A stretch of DNA of 64,000 nt, from the NCBI RefSeq assembly GCF_900090045.1, contig NW_021638291.1:62001-126000 (forward strand), read 5' to 3'. This DNA comes from Plasmodium malariae. Taxonomy: Eukaryota; Apicomplexa; Aconoidasida; Haemosporida; Plasmodiidae. Under the pieces are notes generated by a model that searched no databases, had not been told where the DNA came from, and saw only the letters and a program-made list of their open reading frames with translations. Numbering within the stretch: the stretch's first letter is position 1; each line of letters starts with the position of its first letter. Shown one piece after another: positions 39,260-53,430 of the stretch. Made by a program: the position numbers and the translations under genes.

Positions 39260-42200
39260 AATGAATTATAAAAAGTATTTTTTTTTTTCTGCAATGAAAA
39301 CTTCAATATGAACTAATATGTTCATTATCTTGAATGGCACATGTGATATGTATTTTCATAATTGCATATATCTAATAAAATGTTGTACATGTAAATGGTC
39401 TCATTAATGCACATTAGTAAAAAGAATTTCTCTTATTTTTTTGTTAATTTTTATGTTTTAATGTTTTTCAATCTGTATTTATTGCTTAAGCTTAATTGAT
39501 TATTTTTGACTTAATATATAAGCTTGTGTATTTCCATATATTCCTATGGTATATATGTGCTTCTTTGTTGTAATTAATTAATATTAGGACAATTTATTTA
39601 TTATGTTATATGTCTTGTGTAAATTTATATTTTAACTATAAATAATAATTCTTCACATTATTCTATCTTTTACTAGTCTAAAATAAATATATGTTTACTT
39701 ATTTTGGAAAACGTTTGATAAGAATTAAATTAAAAATATATGTATCTTGTTTTATTTTAAGTGACATGGAACAAATTTATATTGTTGTATTGATGTAAAT
39801 ATATATATTACATAAAAGCAAACATAAAATTTATTATATAAAATACGTTTTTTGAGATATATATTATAAAGCAATTTTATTGTAAAGCGCTTTTTAAAGT
39901 ATTTATAATTTTTTTTTGCATGATATAAAAAATAAAATAAAAATATATAATAAAATATCTTTATTAATTTTAGGGTACTTATAATAGTTCAATATTTTAG
40001 CAATTCTAAATATTTACAATTAAGTGGATAGTTAATCTGTTTTATAATTTTTGTATTTTTTTGAACTGTGGTGTTAATTCAGTATGGGAAAAATTAATTA
40101 TATATACGCTATATAGAATACATATAAACAAATATACTATATATTTTTTTAATCTTTTATGTTATTAAAAGATTAAATTAATGAGTTAAAAGTAATGAAT
40201 TCTTAATGTATAATATGCATAAATACAATTTTTTTCATAATGGTAAAATATTAAGTATATTTTTATATAAGTAAAAATATAAATTATCTTTAAAGGTAAT
40301 AAAAAAATATATAATTTTTCTACATTTATATAGTAATGTGAAATTATTTTTATTTTGTATATATCCCAATTTTATATGTATATTAATATGTTATGTAGAT
40401 ATTTAATATTATTTTGAAGTTGTATAAAAATGTATGTAGTTTATATTGAAAATTGCTAATTAATTTATATCAATATTATTTCTTTTTTAAATGAAATGAA
40501 ATTAAAAAAAAAATTATTTATCTATAAACAATTCATAAATATATTACTTTGTTCTTTTTGATGACTTGGGTTTTAATTATATCTATTAAAAATATTTCTG
40601 CATTTTTTTGTATAAATTTTTTGTGTAATAATTTAATATTAAGTATATGGAGGAATTCATAAGTGTTAAAATATAAAAAAAATACAGTAAAATTTCCGTT
40701 ATAAATGTAAAAGGATGCTAATTAATTTTATACTATAATAATGAAGGGAAAAAATTGAATTATGTTAAGTTCCTATATAATAGAAAACATTATCAAGTAA
40801 AAATACAATATATTAATATAAATAAAATATTTAAAATTTAGGCTTGCAGAAAATAATTCTGTATCTATAGATAAATGTAATAATGCTACGACGTTAATAA
40901 GAATATATGTATAAGATAACAATTCACCTATGTTATACATATTAAGGAAGTAAAAAAATAAATATATTTTAAGAAAATTTATATATTTCTTTACTATTTC
41001 TTAATTTAGAAAAAAATGGAATATTTAAAAAAAAAGGTTAAAAATATATTTTTAAACCATACATTTAATTAAAACAGAAAATAACTATTTATAATTAATT
41101 GTTATGAGAGTGTATATGTTGAAGCGTTCTAGTTTTTACTAATTAATTTTATATTATATATATGTAATATTTTACATTTTAAAACTTTGGCGCCTTATAT
41201 TTAATATATAAGTATTAGCTATAAGTATAAAAGTTAAACGAGGAATCATCGTAGTAGATGTTGGTACATAAACAAGAGTTTTAATAAATGTCGTGACAAG
41301 TGTATAAATAATGAAAAACTATAAAAATACCATACTAATATTATTTGTAATGTTTTCAATTTTTTTTATTATTTAATTATTTACTTGGATAAATAATATT
41401 TATTGAAGAGAACAATAACAAAATGTTATATTTCAGGTGATTAAAATAATTCTCCGTGTTTGCCTGTTTTTCATAATTATCGTTGTTCAGGTTACAATTC
41501 ATAAGGAATATAAATATTTAGTTATAATATAATTTTACTTCTAAATATATTTTTCGTGCAGTATATATTGTTCATACACATATGTCAATTTATTATACTA
41601 AACATTTAAAATTTGCTCTTGACTTTATGTATTTCCAAAGTAATAAAAAAAAATAGCACTATCCTTAAAAAAATAATAATATAAAAACTACTAATTCATA
41701 CATTTAAGTAAAATACAATGTTATTCATTCTTATTTGTCATGTAAATATTATACCTTATATAAATTACATATATTTATAAATTTATTTCAATATAAGTAT
41801 AATTAAACTAATGTTTATGCAAATAAAATTGTTGTAACAATTTTATATTTAAGAATTTTTTTTTTTTTTAATGTATTACCATTTCCTCTAATTATATGTA
41901 TAATTAAAACAAAATTATAAAATTAAATAGATTAACATAAATACTTTTATTTTAGAAATAATTATACATATTAACCTTAATTAAATATTGTAATTTTATA
42001 AAATTATTGTACAAAAATAAAAAATTAGTTCGTATTTGCTTTTAGAGTACGTATTTTTTAAAATATTAGGAAGTACATAATATGTTTTTCATTTTAAAAA
42101 CCTTATATCCAGTAGAATATTAAACTTAAAATGGAACTAATACATATGTTATAATCAAGGTAATACGATATATGGTTTCTTTCATTTAATGTTATTATTA

Positions 42201-42763
42201 TTATTATTATATTATAATATTTGATTTAAAAAAACATTTTTTTCTAAAAATTAACGTTCACAAAATTAGGATAATTCATAGGATTACATCCTTAAAATTT
42301 GCAATAATTATTTTAGTACACAGAGGGATATATTATATATATATATTCTCTACATTCTGAATAGTGGATAAACTCTATATTTGAATAAAGAAGGCATAAC
42401 ATATTTATTTCTTAGTTTATTCTTAAATTTATTAATAAAACTATTATATAGTTAGTACTCTACAATAAGTAAATTATATATTTTAAACATTTGTGAATAA
42501 ATTTATATCATTTAGTTTTAATGAAATTTATTTTTTTATTTATATAATATTAAGATAAAAATAATATAATTTGTTTTTAAAGTCATTTTACATTGTATAC
42601 ATGATAAAATCAATTATAGCTATATATATTTTGTAATATATTTATGAAAGAATAACAAATATAAATTTTTACATAAATATAGAATCTTTTGGTATTAGAT
42701 GCATGTTCCATTATTATCAATTTGCTTCTTTTAGAATACATTTAAATATTAAATATCTATATA
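39260..42763. other. Non-coding spacer inside the third doublet
   Basis: No gene was seen. It holds an ATT triplet run near 42190-42215 and the fam upstream elements at 42342-42358 and 42683-42702. Confidence 0.6.
42342..42358 (+). promoter_or_regulatory. Shared fam upstream motif (ahead of fam-m 42764)
   Basis: TATATTCTCTACATTCT lies about 406-422 bp before the start. A looser match to the proximal block (AATCTTTTGGTATTAGATGC) starts at 42683. Confidence 0.3.
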
Positions 42764-43637
42764 ATGAATCAAAAAATTATGTTATTCCTATTTATAAAGA
42801 TTTCTACATTTATACTTTTAACATGGGTATACGATTTTTACAGTGAGCTGGTATGAAAATATAATTTAAAGATATTTGCATTATTTATATTTTTAATGTT
42901 TTATTTTTATTAATAATTATTTCTATAGCGAACTATGTATCGTTTAAACAACAAATATGTGTAATTTTTTATTTTAGAGTACATTTAACAAAATTATCGA
43001 TAAAAACTATAATCTTAGTAAAAAATTAGATACAAGAAATTATCGATTACTGGCAAAATATAAGCTGAATAGTCATTCAAATAATATGTGTTTAAAAGAA
43101 ATATTTGAGGATAATGAAGAAAATAAACAAAGAGATTTATCTAATAATGAAAAGTGGATAAAAGAGAAAAACAAACAATCAAGCAGAAATTTATTAAATA
43201 AGGCTCAATACTATATAGAAGTTATAGATTATAATAATGGAATGTTTGATGGAAAACATTTTCATTTTCAAAAGAAATGGGTAAAAAAAAGGGATTTTGA
43301 TACTTTTATTGCAAAGAAGAAGAGGATTGGTGATATATCTTTAAAAAAAATAAAATTTAGAAGTTATAAATTTGGATTTGTTATATTTTTTATTTTTTTT
43401 CTATTGGGAATAGGATTACCGGTATCCAGTGCATTTAATTTTTCGGATGGTAGTGACGTAGGAAATACTATTTTATCTTTTCTTCAAAGTAAGCTCGGTT
43501 TAGGTAGTAATGGAAATGCTTATATATTATTATTTGCAGTAACATTCATTATGTTAGCAGTCTTGATTATAATAGCTATTTATAAGATCTTAAATAATAA
43601 TGAAAAATATCAAAAAATTAAGTTGATGATGGAGTAA
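42764..43637 (+). CDS. fam-m: fam-m protein, two exons, putative exported two-TM protein
   Basis: Exon 1 is 42764..42850 (MNQKIMLFLF..., 29 codons, donor GTATGA) and exon 2 is 42978..43637 after TTATTTTAG; the product is 248 aa. TRNYRLLAKYK near residues 47-57 is a good copy of the putative export site. The fam-m signature reads LLNKAQYYIEVIDYNNGMFD, then GKHFHFQKKWVKKRDFD. Membrane segments are at about 163-179 and 211-231, and the region after the loop (LLFAVTFIML then IIAIYKIL) is almost identical to that of the fam-m gene at 4335. The 3' flank is also shared with that gene. The loop is short (about 30 residues). Exon 1 has WVYDF where sisters have WICHF. It pairs with the fam-l gene at 38271. 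Confidence 0.87.
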
Positions 43638-44350
43638 AATGAACAATAAGTAATTTTAACTTTCTCATAAATTAATTATTAATAGAATATATTCTATGTA
43701 ATATCTATACTGTTATATACTTTGTAGTATTATTTATTATATATATAATTTTATAAATACACATGTGTATAAGGTATCATTTTTGTACGAAGATTAATAA
43801 ATTAAGTTTTATCTTATTTGTAGATTTAAATTTTTTAATGATTTTCATTTTGTACTATAAATTATTGTTTCAGAATAGATAAATATCATTGCTTAGTATA
43901 TATATTTGTGTATTAAAAGCAGATTGGTATTAACTGTGTATGAATTGTATCAAAATTAATATATAATATAAAAATTAATGTAATTTAAATTATTCTATAT
44001 TACAATTGATATTTTAAATGAAAAATACATATGTTCTATTTTTACCTTGTTAAATTCTAAAATAATTAAAGGTAGACGTGATGAGTAAGTTTCTTTGTTG
44101 ATATTATGTTGAAAATAAAAATGTTTATTTTTGTATATAATCAAAAGAAGTGAATGTATTATGCTATATTACGTATATTTTGCTCAAAAAAAAATCACAA
44201 CATTTATTATATAACATAAGTTTTATTAGAAATATATTATATAATATATTTATTACTTAATACGTTTTAACAAACCACTTTTTTTTGTTTTTTAATGGCA
44301 GAATTGGGGAATTATAAATATATAACTAAATAATGTGATTTTTTACAACG
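43638..44350 (+). repeat. fam-m 3' flank, copy 2 of a duplicated segment
   Basis: It aligns with 5226-5930 with substitutions and small indels throughout. Conserved strings include GTATATAATCAA, GAAGTGAATGTATTAT and ATTATAAATATATAA. Confidence 0.6.
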
Positions 44351-47063
44351 GATTATTTATAGCTGTTTACTAATATATATATATTCTAAGTAATTAGAAT
44401 TAAATGAAAAGTTATAGTTATTTATTATTTTATTATTGTGACTAGTTATGACAATAATATAGTTTTGACAAATTTTCTTAAATATATCTTATATAAAAAT
44501 ATACATATATTCATAAATGTACTATATATTTCTATTATTTTTATTAATATTTAAAAAATATATTAATAAATTAAATTTACATAGATAGCAATATGTAATA
44601 TGTTGAAATTATATCCCTTTTCCCTTTTCTGTGCCATATAATTAATATACCATTATATTTAGAGTAATATATTATATTGGAAGTGATATAGTAAATGTTG
44701 GCAGAGGTTTATTAAGAATTCATGATAATTCATAATTCATGTTCTAATATTTAATGTAGAATATCTCATAATATTATTCTTATAAATACATTTTATTAAT
44801 ATCGAAAAAATCATAAGGTAATATTGTTATGTTTTAACATACTTGACAAATAAAATGTAACTGTTATATTATTTTGATTAAAATGAAATGAAATGAAATA
44901 CGGGTTAATAATAAAACAAAAAAACATTAATAATTATCATTGCCCATGAAACAATTCTTAGAATATGTATAAATTAATAATTCATTTTTGTATATCAACA
45001 CAATAATAATTTTCAAGAACAGAAAAATATAGTAATAAAAGAGGAAAATAATGAAATTACTTTTTTATATTATAAAAAAATGTATCCTCTCCATAATCAA
45101 TTCAATCTAACAAAATATTCTTATTTGAAATTATAAAAAACAAAAAAGGAAAGTTATTTTTTCTTATTCGTATATTTATTCAATGAATTGTCTTCACGAA
45201 TAATTTAGAAGTTAATATGATTATATAATTATTAAAATAAGTACCTTTAAATAATTATTCTGCTATGGATATTCGATACTTCATGTTTTATTACATTACT
45301 ATTTTTAATGTAAATAATATAATTATTTTCTCTTTTTATCAAATTTTTTTATTTATAATATTAATATGTCTTTCTTCAATTTTAAAATATGATTCTTTAA
45401 ATAAAATAGATATTTTGAAAATATGCACAATATATTTTTGAATATATTTAGGTATTAATATAATGACATTTACATCAATTTATAATTGTTTTTATAGGTT
45501 TATTCTTGATAATATTCTTTTATAATTATTAGATTTTAATATATATTTAATATACTAGCAATAGTTTTAAGAGATTATAGGTAAACTAAAAAATGTATTG
45601 GAAATTCATTTAAAAAATATAAAAGAGAACGCTAATATATATTGTGCTTACAATGTATGCTTTATATTGATTAAATATGTATATGCTCTTTATCTTATGT
45701 TGTAGAGCATAAGAGTATTTATTGAAAAGTTAATTATGTATGTTATAATACTATAATATAAAAGAAATTTCGTTTTTCTAAAGGTAATATAATGTGATAA
45801 TATCTAAATTCAAATGATTCTATTCACTAACCATGAAATTTTGATAATGTTTATATTATTAATTAAAAATAATTATTTTCTAAATAAAATATTATTAATA
45901 TATAATAATATACCTTTTTTATATATTATAAGGATATAATGTTAAGAAAAATGAATATATTCATTTTGTCTATGAACTTATTACTCTCTCGTGATAATTA
46001 TAATAAATAAGAAAAATATATTTTTTTTAATTTTAATTATTAATATTATTCCTGAATTAATTACATTATAGAAACAATAAACAAAATGGGGTTGTGATAT
46101 TATTTGCTTAATAGAAAGAATTAAATAGAAATTTATAATATACGTATTTTTATGGTATATGGTAACAACAAAAACTTATTATATATCAAAATGTATCTTA
46201 TACTTTAGCACTATAAGACAAATATTATTTTATTTTATAAATTTAAATATATATATACAGTTATAATAGAAAAATATTATGAAAAAGAAAAATATTCAGT
46301 AATCTTATTAACTAAGATGAAAAATTAAAAGAATTATTCTGTAATTACAAAAATCAAAAAAAAAAAAAAAAAGATGAAAGTCAAAATATATAAATTATCA
46401 TTAAAGCGTAAATGAAAAGTAAGTCAATATTTTTTATTAACATAACATAATATAAATAAAATTTTAAGTTTAACTGAAAGAGAAAAAATAAAAGATATAT
46501 AATATTTTTTAAAATTTCTACAAAATAATTATATGTTCTTTCATTTCCTTTTTGTTTTAAAAAAATGTTGAAGCTTATGAATTTAGTACTTTTTAATTTA
46601 CATACATATTCACATTTAGCTTTTATTTTTTTGATTTCATAAAAATATTTTAAAATTATTATTTTTGCTTTTTTTTATTTTTCAAAATATTAATTTTTCC
46701 TCCAACCCTTTTGGAAAATATTAGTATTAATTTATATATAGATATATTTATTAGAATTTTGATGCATATATTATATGAGGTATTATATATCTTTATAATA
46801 GTTATTATTACCTAAATTAAAATAAGTATATATAATATGAATATTTTTAAGATAACTGTATTAAAAATTTTACATTTCACATCTAATTTCCTTTTCTATG
46901 TTATTCATTAATTAATAAACTTTTATTAATGATCCCTTTAGATATCGCAAAGTGTATGAAATATGTTTTATAAGCATCATCCGATTATATATAAATATCG
47001 TTCTATTATTTTTTGGATGTGAATTATGAATTTATAGAATGTATTTTTCCAAATTTAATAAGA
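44351..47063. other. Non-coding spacer ahead of the STP1 3' end
   Basis: No coding frame was seen. 45850-46040 resembles 11230-11430. An A15-A17 run sits near 46358-46372. This spacer is about 4.5 kb shorter than its counterpart in the first copy. Confidence 0.6.
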
Positions 47064-49603
47064 TTATTCTACTATATTCTCGTTATATATGGAATTCTCC
47101 GGTGTATCTTCTACTCTTACCCATTTTTCTATTTCCTGGCTAAGAACTTCCTTCCCTGTATAAGCAGGAATTTTTGTATTTTCTGTATTTTCTAAAACAT
47201 TTCCATTAAATTTAATTATTTCTTTTGTAACATCTGATTTTCTCCCTAAGTTTACTTCTGTTGTCCAGTCATTTATGTAACTATCCAAATGTAATCCCTC
47301 ATTTTCTATAAAATCTTCTTTTTTGCATTCTTCCAATACCATCATGAATACTAGTATGCACAATTTTGCAATTAATTTTTTTTTTATATAACTATATAAT
47401 TCTTCATGGAATTCTTTACTCCGTAATTCTTGTGAATTTAATAGTGAAATGTTATTTTTACTTTCTTCATTTACATACTCATCTGACATATTGAGAAATT
47501 CTTGTGTAAATTCATCAAACCATTTTTGTTGCAAATATTGTTCTATAATCATATGCTTTTTTGATATCCATTTTTTCCATAAATCTTTTTCTTTTTCTAA
47601 AAATGAAAATTTTTGATTTTCATTTGAAAAATTCATTTTTAATTCTACACTATTTTTTATAGTATCTTTTTCGTTTTTCCATTCATTTTTCAAATTATTA
47701 AACCAGTCTGTTTTTTTCAATTTTTCAGAAATATTTCTATGTTCTCTTACCCATTTATTGCATAGAATTTTTTGTTTTTCAATATCATTAATGCTTTTAG
47801 TATTTTCCATTATCAGTTCCTCATTAGTCAAATTGGGATATGTGCTATATTCCGCTTTTGCGAACAGTTCTAGGCATATATGTAAAAATTCTTGTTTTTT
47901 GTATTCCCATTCTTCATTTTTGGATTCTCCGAGTACTTCCATATGTACTTCTATGATAGTTTTAAATCTATCCTTTTTTTGCTTTAACGGGTTTTCATTT
48001 TTTTTCATAGAATGTTCATGTATTTTTAATTTTTTTATGATTTGTTCGTTATCATATACTGAGTGTTCTGTATGATCATTTGTTATAAATTTACTTTTTT
48101 TGTCAGTAAATGAAGGTAGTAGAATTTTCAGTAATTTCACTTGTGTTCTTTTTTTTTTTTTTTTTTTTTTAATCCCTCCTACTAAAGCATACTTCATTAT
48201 AAAAACAAACGCATTTATAGAATACATTATTATCATAATATATTTTTTAGAACGTATATAATACTTAAGATTGTTTTACTTTAAGAAAAAGGGTAAATAC
48301 GGTTATGACTAGAATGCTTATTAATATAGGTGATATATAGTTCTTATGTGAATATTCTGGTGGATCTGTAATTAAATTTTAATCATATATGTTATATATT
48401 GTAGTTATTTTAAATATATAAAAATGCGTAGCTTAGTTGTACCTACTATATTAAGGATTGTAGGGAAAACAATAGAACTTGAGACAGAATTGGTTCGTTG
48501 AGCAGTTGCAGGAAGGGTTTGGTTACTATGGCGTTCTTCTGACATTTGAGATTCTCTAGATTGTTGTGTGAATTGTTCTTGTATTAATATATTTGAAACT
48601 TCAGACTTATCAGAAGATTTTGAATGTGAAGGTTCTTTATATTCTGGATCTTCAGCTTGAATGACTTCAGCTTGATCGGTTTGGTCTTCAGGTACTGAAC
48701 TTTTTTCTATTGGAATCTGAGGTTTAAGTGGATGTTGAGCTTCATCTGTATTTTTATCTTGAGTACTAGATAATTCATTATCTGTCATTTGAAATTGTTC
48801 TTCAGGTGTACTTTGTTTTTTTATTTCAAGTGCAGATATAACATGGTTAGCTTGATGCAATTCTAAGCATTGTGGTATTTTGTTAAATAAGAGAGGATTA
48901 AGTACATTGCAGCTTCTTGTTGGAAATACTTTTTTTTTTTTAATACATTTATAATTTTTTTCAATGAAGCTTTTGTTATTTTTAAAGTGCGTCTTCCTCT
49001 CTTCAAACCATGTTTTATATTCGGTACATTGCTTTGTACATTCCAAATCACCATTACATTTATATAAGATTTTATTCCCTATTTTAAACACTTGCAGTTC
49101 TTCCATATAATTTTTGTTTTTTTCACAAAAATCGTCTGCGTCATATGCTAATTGTAAAAGTTCTTTATCGGTCTGTTCTAAAATCATAGGGCATCCTCCA
49201 TATTTAGTTAAAACATTATAGTAAGGCTGGAGCCATTTCTTAAGTCCTTCTTCCCATGTATCTTGATTAACATATTTTGGTGCAGACATTCCTTTTATTA
49301 GATACTCAGCTAATTGTAAGCATGTTTTTCTAAAATTTTCTCTATTTGTCTCTGTTTTTAAATAAGTTGTTTTTCTTTAATATAGTTTCTAATATTTTTA
49401 AATTTCGTGTGGTTCAAATATGATCCTGCGGCGCTACCTAATGCATAAACATTCTAAATTCAATAGATTTATTAGGAATTATATAAGAATTAATTATTAG
49501 GATAGTTCTATTATCACTTATTTTGTAAGAAATAAATAAGTTATTAGAAAATTTAGAAATATTAGAAAACAGTGAATATTACCCAAGCAAAACAATTTTC
49601 CAT
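47064..49603 (-). pseudogene. STP1: STP1, four exons, one-base frameshift in exon 2
   Basis: Exons on the minus strand are 49583..49603 (MENCFAW), 48443..49453, 48280..48365 and 47064..48191. Exon 1 (21 nt), exon 3 (86 nt) and every splice site match the intact paralogue at 13118. Exon 2 is 1011 nt where the phase needs 3n+1. The frame NHTKFKNIRNYIKEK runs into a stop, and the frame resuming at LKTETNRENFRKTC is shifted; paralogue spacing implies one base missing around 49364-49378, next to an A5 run. Otherwise the gene looks coding: Cys-containing N-terminal domain, Glu/Ser/Gln-rich stretch, one membrane segment, Lys7 from an A22 run, and a W-rich inner domain (LCNKWVREHRNISEKLKK, WFNNLKNEWKNEK, LWKKWISKKH). 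It is either a recent pseudogene or an assembly error in a homopolymer. Confidence 0.85.
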
Positions 49604-51759
49604 GATGATTCTATATTATATTCGTAAGCTCTTGTAGATAACAAACTTGATGAATAATTCAAATAGTTACCTTAATATTTATAAATAGCATAATATTAAA
49701 ATAAATACTTATTAACAGATAGTATAAAATTATCAATTACAAAAGAATATATGTGAGAATAATAAAATATTTGAATATATTAAAATTTATATGCTTCTTA
49801 ACTTATTTTACCTCAAATTAATATATCAGAGCAACAGATATATCCTTACAATGCAGTAATATTAAATCATAGAAATAAATATATTTGCATATAAATTGTC
49901 TTCTCTTTATAAAGAAAATTTCATATAGTTAACGATAAAAAATTACATATATATACATAAATACGTTATATGAACGTTAATGTATAAAATTATTATTCAT
50001 ATATGTAATAGGTCTTTTTTTTTTTTTTTTTTTAATACAAGAAATTGCACATAAATATTATTACTTGTTCTAATGTATATATTTTTATTTTTTTATTTTT
50101 CCGATGATAAATATTTTATAATGAAATTTACTATTAATATTGATAGTATTTTGTCCTTTTACTATTTTCCTTTTATTATTTATTTCTGTTATAAATATAA
50201 TATTATTAGAATTATTTTTTTTATAGTTTTTTTTGTTTATGTCACTATAGAAATGAAAATTAATAATACAAAAATTATACTAAATTACTTTTATAGTTAT
50301 GGATGTATATACCTTTAATATGTACCTATGACATATAATATTATATATATCAATAATCTGAAGTTTAAATAATTACTGCATTTATTATAACATTGGGTAT
50401 TTTTAAAATTGTTAAATTTAATATATATATATATATAGTTCTGTAAATATGTGGTAGAAATTTTGAATATTATTTATTTCATCTGATATAATTTTTAATC
50501 AATAAAATGTATATTTTTTTATAATAATTAGTGAAAATATGTTTGGCTAGTTGTTAAAAATATGTAAAAATATTAGAATATATATATAGAAAAATGTATT
50601 ATATTATATGATTAAAATAATGTAAAAATAAATATGAATTTGTAATAAAAAATAATAATATCATAATTCCTTGTAAATGTAATGCTATATTACATTAAAT
50701 AATACAGGAAATAAAAAAAATAATAATTAATTTTCTCTAATTATTCATAGATGTATTATAATAAATAGATTAAAAAGATATTTATTTTTTGGTATTCTTT
50801 ATATTAGTTAACTTATCAAAAATATGCTTTTAAAACTATTAATTAAAATTAAATTAGCATGAAAATCAAAGGAATTTATGCCTTATTTTATGACATTGTT
50901 TGAGACATATATAGTTAAACTGCAGAACAATTTAAACATATCATGAGAACCATAGGTTATTCTATTATATTATACGTATGCTATTTCTTATTTTAATGTT
51001 TATTTTGAAATAAATACATAAGATAAGTGATTACAAAATTAAAAAGAAAAAAATATAAAAATAAAAAATATATTAACCGTAAACTTTTGTAACTACTTAA
51101 ATAATTAAGTTATTAGGATTAAGTTTAAATAATTATTTATATTAATGATTCAACATTTAATTTATCTTTTTTGTAGAATTTAATTTTGTGAAATTTTTTT
51201 ATTGCTTGTTATAAAATTTGTTTTTTTTTTTAATCTCTTATATACTATCAAATTTTATTTTTTTAATTTTATTTAATATCCGCATGTGCTTCATTATACG
51301 AAAAAATAATTTACCATATTTTGAGTTTTTATATATTTATATTTTTCTATTTGAATTTATTATTTAAAAAAATAGCAAAATTATTATATATAAAGAAGAA
51401 ACAATAGCGGATGAATATGTGGTAACATAGAACAAAATATTACTTTTTCAAATATCTGAAAACATAATGGGAAAAACGAATAATAATTGATTTCATTTAT
51501 ATAAATTAGTGTTTATTTATTTTATATATTTTTATTTTTTTGTGGATGTATTTTAATTATTATGTTTTAATACATAATTAAATTAACTGCATAATAATCT
51601 AGTAAGCTCATGATATTTAATTTAAAGTAATCAAAAATTAAAAAAATATTTAAACGAATTATTATATATCTTTTATACCACAATGGATATTTCGTTTTTA
51701 TAAATAATGACATTTTATATTAAAATAATATTGAATATGTAAATTTTTTGTGTGAAATA
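49604..51759. other. Spacer upstream of the second STP1
   Basis: No supported gene was seen. It includes a long T run near 50010-50035. The frame at 50073-50318 is low-complexity Ile/Phe/Tyr/Asn and is not supported. Confidence 0.55.
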
Positions 51760-53430
51760 TACTAATGGAATATCAACATATAATTATGTGATAGAAGAGG
51801 ATGAAGACGAGATTATTCATAAATTCAAGTCTATTTATCATGAATTAGTGATTTTAAATAACATTATATAATTTATTCTTTTTTAATAAGCATAAAGAAC
51901 AATGTGGAATCTGTGAAATATATTATTACAAGAAAGTACTTATTTACTTAAATTTGTCGTATATATAACTTTATGAGACAATTCTTGATAATTTATATAT
52001 TATAATAGTAATAGAAAATTTAACGAAAAATATATAGTAAAAATATTATAAATAAAATTATTTTCTTAAAAACATGTTTTAATTTTAAGAATATTCTTTT
52101 GCCTATACTCGTTAATATATGACCACATAACAGAATTGAGGGAACTTGTCTTAATATGTAATTTGAATAATAATTCTATAAACTATGTGGATGTACCTTA
52201 TTTTAATGGCAAATATGTGATACTGTTTAAAATTTCTTTTAATATCTTTTAGTCCTCTTGGTTTATGTACTATAATTATCTCTATAATTTATTTAATAAA
52301 AAATTTTATGTCTATTACACTGGTATTTCAGAAAAATAGTTCCATAAATTCTTAAATTTCTTATTATTTAATTATAAGAATTTAAGTTATTGGGTATATT
52401 TAACCATATATTAAATAACATGATATTTTTCTTATTATGAAATTTTTGTTAATTTAATTATAATTACGGTTTTCTGTTACAGCTACTCTTCATGTTACGA
52501 TTATTCAATTATTGATTCGTTCTTTCTTTTATATTAAGGTTTATACATATCATATATATGGGTTGCTTATAAGAAATAGTACGTAACTTAATCATGTTAA
52601 TTTTGATCAAAAATATGGATAATGAATATCAAAGTAAAATTAATGCTGTTTATTATTTTCTGCTTCTCTAATTCATAACTTATAAATATATATATAAAAC
52701 ATTTGTCTTTTCATTTCATATTTTTTTTTGTCTTGACAAAATATATCAAAGGACCTTTATATAAGAGTTTTTTGTAATTCTGTTAGAATCATCATCAAAT
52801 ATACACTGTTACATTTGTAATATTATTATTAAAAAAATTATTTCAAACCCATTCTTTTGTATTTTTTTTAAATACACTTCTATTAATTTATTAAGTAATT
52901 CAATTTATATGCCCAAAGATTAATACAGTTAAATAATATAATTTTGTATATATTACAGTACGATATGTCATATAACACTTACTATCACTTATATGTCTTT
53001 AATTATTTTTAGAGCGTTATCAGTTAAATGGTCATTTTGCTTAAACGGGTTTTTCAAAATCTTTGTAATTCTTTTTCATTTGAAGACAACATCAATATTT
53101 AAACGGTATAAACTAGTAATAAAAAATATTACATATTTGTAAATACAACACTATGATGATGTAATATATTGCCTTCAAATATTAGAATGTTTGTTTTAGA
53201 GCATTCTCATTTTTAAGTAGAATACTTTATATTTTTAGACAAAATAGTATAAAATATATTTCAATAAATGTTAATATAATAATTGGAAATAATGATATAT
53301 ATTCATGTACAGTGGAATCAGAAGGTTCTTCTATTAGAGATACCGGATGCACTAATGAGGATTTTACTGAAACTGAATATCATTGTTATGTAGTACGTTC
53401 ATGTGATTCATTAACTTATTTTAAGATAAT
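51760..53430 (+). pseudogene. Decayed coding relic, family not recognised (copy 2)
   Basis: This is the better preserved copy of the relic at 17930. It reads YTNGISTYNYVIEEDEDEI from about 51765. A second stretch, about 52113-52480, reads YDHITELRELVLICNLNNNS and YVDVPYFNGKYVILFK with single stops (near 52250 and 52333) breaking one frame. A third, about 53250-53440, ends SIRDTGCTNEDFTETEYHC and DSLTYFK before a stop. The matching order and spacing in the other copy shows a common ancestral gene on this strand. It may have been a surface-antigen gene with an acidic Ser/Thr-rich end, but no family can be assigned. Confidence 0.45.

Noticed and set aside
48192..48236. N-terminal extension of STP1 exon 4 (MIIMYSINAF...)
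   Set aside because: It is intronic: the acceptor at AAG before TAT keeps the phase and matches the paralogue, and exon 3 joins there.
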